The notes beneath the pieces are model-generated. The model was not told where the DNA came from. It saw only the letters and a program-made list of their open reading frames with translations, and searched no databases. A DNA stretch of 5,972 nucleotides, taken from contig MNXK01000098.1 in the NCBI GenBank assembly GCA_001872165.1, positions 1 to 5,972 on the forward strand, written 5' to 3'. The DNA comes from Anaerolineae bacterium CG2_30_58_95. Lineage in GTDB: Bacteria > Chloroflexota > Anaerolineae > Anaerolineales > Villigracilaceae. A program made the position numbers and the translations under genes. Shown here one piece after another: positions 5,668 to 5,972 of this stretch (positions are counted from its first letter, which is position 1; every line of letters begins with the position of its first letter).

Positions 5668-5972
5668 TCACGCTACTAACTGCCGGGCAATGCGCGCCGC
5701 GCTGGAAGCATCCGGGGCAAATGCGTCCGCACCGATCCGAGTGGCGAAATCCTGGGTCACCGGCGCGCCGCCGATGAGCACCTTCACTTTCTCGCGCAGT
5801 CCGGCGGCTCTTAGCGCCTCGATCGTTTCCTCCATCCGGCCCATGGTTGTCGTGAGCAGCGCGGACATGCCAATCACCTGTGCGCCATCCTGGGCGGCTT
5901 TTACGAAGGTTTCCGGCGGTACGTCTACGCCCAAGTCGCGGACCTCGAAGCCAGTCCCCTCCAGCATCATGG
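5668..5972 (-). CDS. Corrinoid (cobalamin-binding) protein, 5' truncated by window edge
   Basis: This is the C-terminal ~100 residues of a B12-binding, Rossmann-like domain as found in methyltransferase corrinoid proteins (MtaC/MtbC/MttC type) and MetH. Those proteins shuttle a methyl group between a substrate methyltransferase and an acceptor. Counting from the first ATG (5970), FEVRDLGVDVPPE (8-20), the cofactor-contact stretch GMSALLTTTM (34-43), IGGAPVT (66-72) and GADAFAPDA (80-88) follow the family pattern in order. The DxHxxG motif with the cobalt-ligating histidine lies just before MMLEGTGFEV in such proteins, so it would be beyond the right edge; the ATGs at the edge are probably internal. 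The gene runs into the aminotransferase with a 3-bp gap. The methyltransferase partner, which would name the substrate, is not in the window. Confidence 0.88.
   Translation of the reverse strand, partial: MMLEGTGFEVRDLGVDVPPETFVKAAQDGAQVIGMSALLTTTMGRMEETIEALRAAGLREKVKVLIGGAPVTQDFATRIGADAFAPDASSAARIARQLVA

Overview
The window looks like chromosomal DNA from a bacterium with fairly high GC, packed with metabolic genes. The gene mix (an archaeal-type thiolase paired with a DUF35 protein, a corrinoid protein, a DUF4143 ATPase) and the AT-rich or C-rich hairpins between genes recall Chloroflexota (Anaerolineae). That placement is an impression from gene content, not a demonstrated assignment. I see no tRNA, rRNA, CRISPR array or transposase.

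Layout. (1) At 1-1631 on the + strand, the 3' part of an SCP-x/archaeal-type thiolase is followed 66 bp later by a DUF35 OB-fold partner protein. A 12-bp inverted repeat fills the gap and abuts the partner's ribosome binding site. A strong, apparently bidirectional terminator (1658-1691) and a long C-rich/G-rich imperfect inverted repeat (about 1709-1774) follow. (2) At 1795-3018 on the - strand lies a stand-alone AAA ATPase with a DUF4143 region and a PD-(D/E)XK-like C-terminus. (3) At 3019-3225 is a divergent control region. It holds a perfect TATAAT on the - strand with a 14-bp perfect palindrome just upstream, a second 12-bp palindrome, repeated TTGCA half-sites, a good sigma-70-type promoter on the + strand, and two hairpins in the + strand leader. 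(4) At 3226-4569 on the + strand is a class-V PLP enzyme of the cysteine desulfurase-like family that appears to lack the catalytic cysteine. (5) At 4501-5972 on the - strand, a corrinoid (B12-binding) protein, cut by the window edge, is followed 3 bp later by a class I/II aminotransferase. The aminotransferase overlaps the convergent class-V enzyme by 69 bp.

Functionally, the thiolase and DUF35 protein probably form one acyl-CoA condensing or cleaving complex. The corrinoid protein and aminotransferase probably belong to one operon, perhaps for methyl-group or amino-acid metabolism. The ATPase is an autonomous single-gene unit of unknown role. I do not see a clearly new multi-gene system. 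The most unusual items are the palindromic promoter of the ATPase, the structured leader of the class-V enzyme, the convergent coding overlap, and the DUF35 protein with no zinc-ribbon cysteines.
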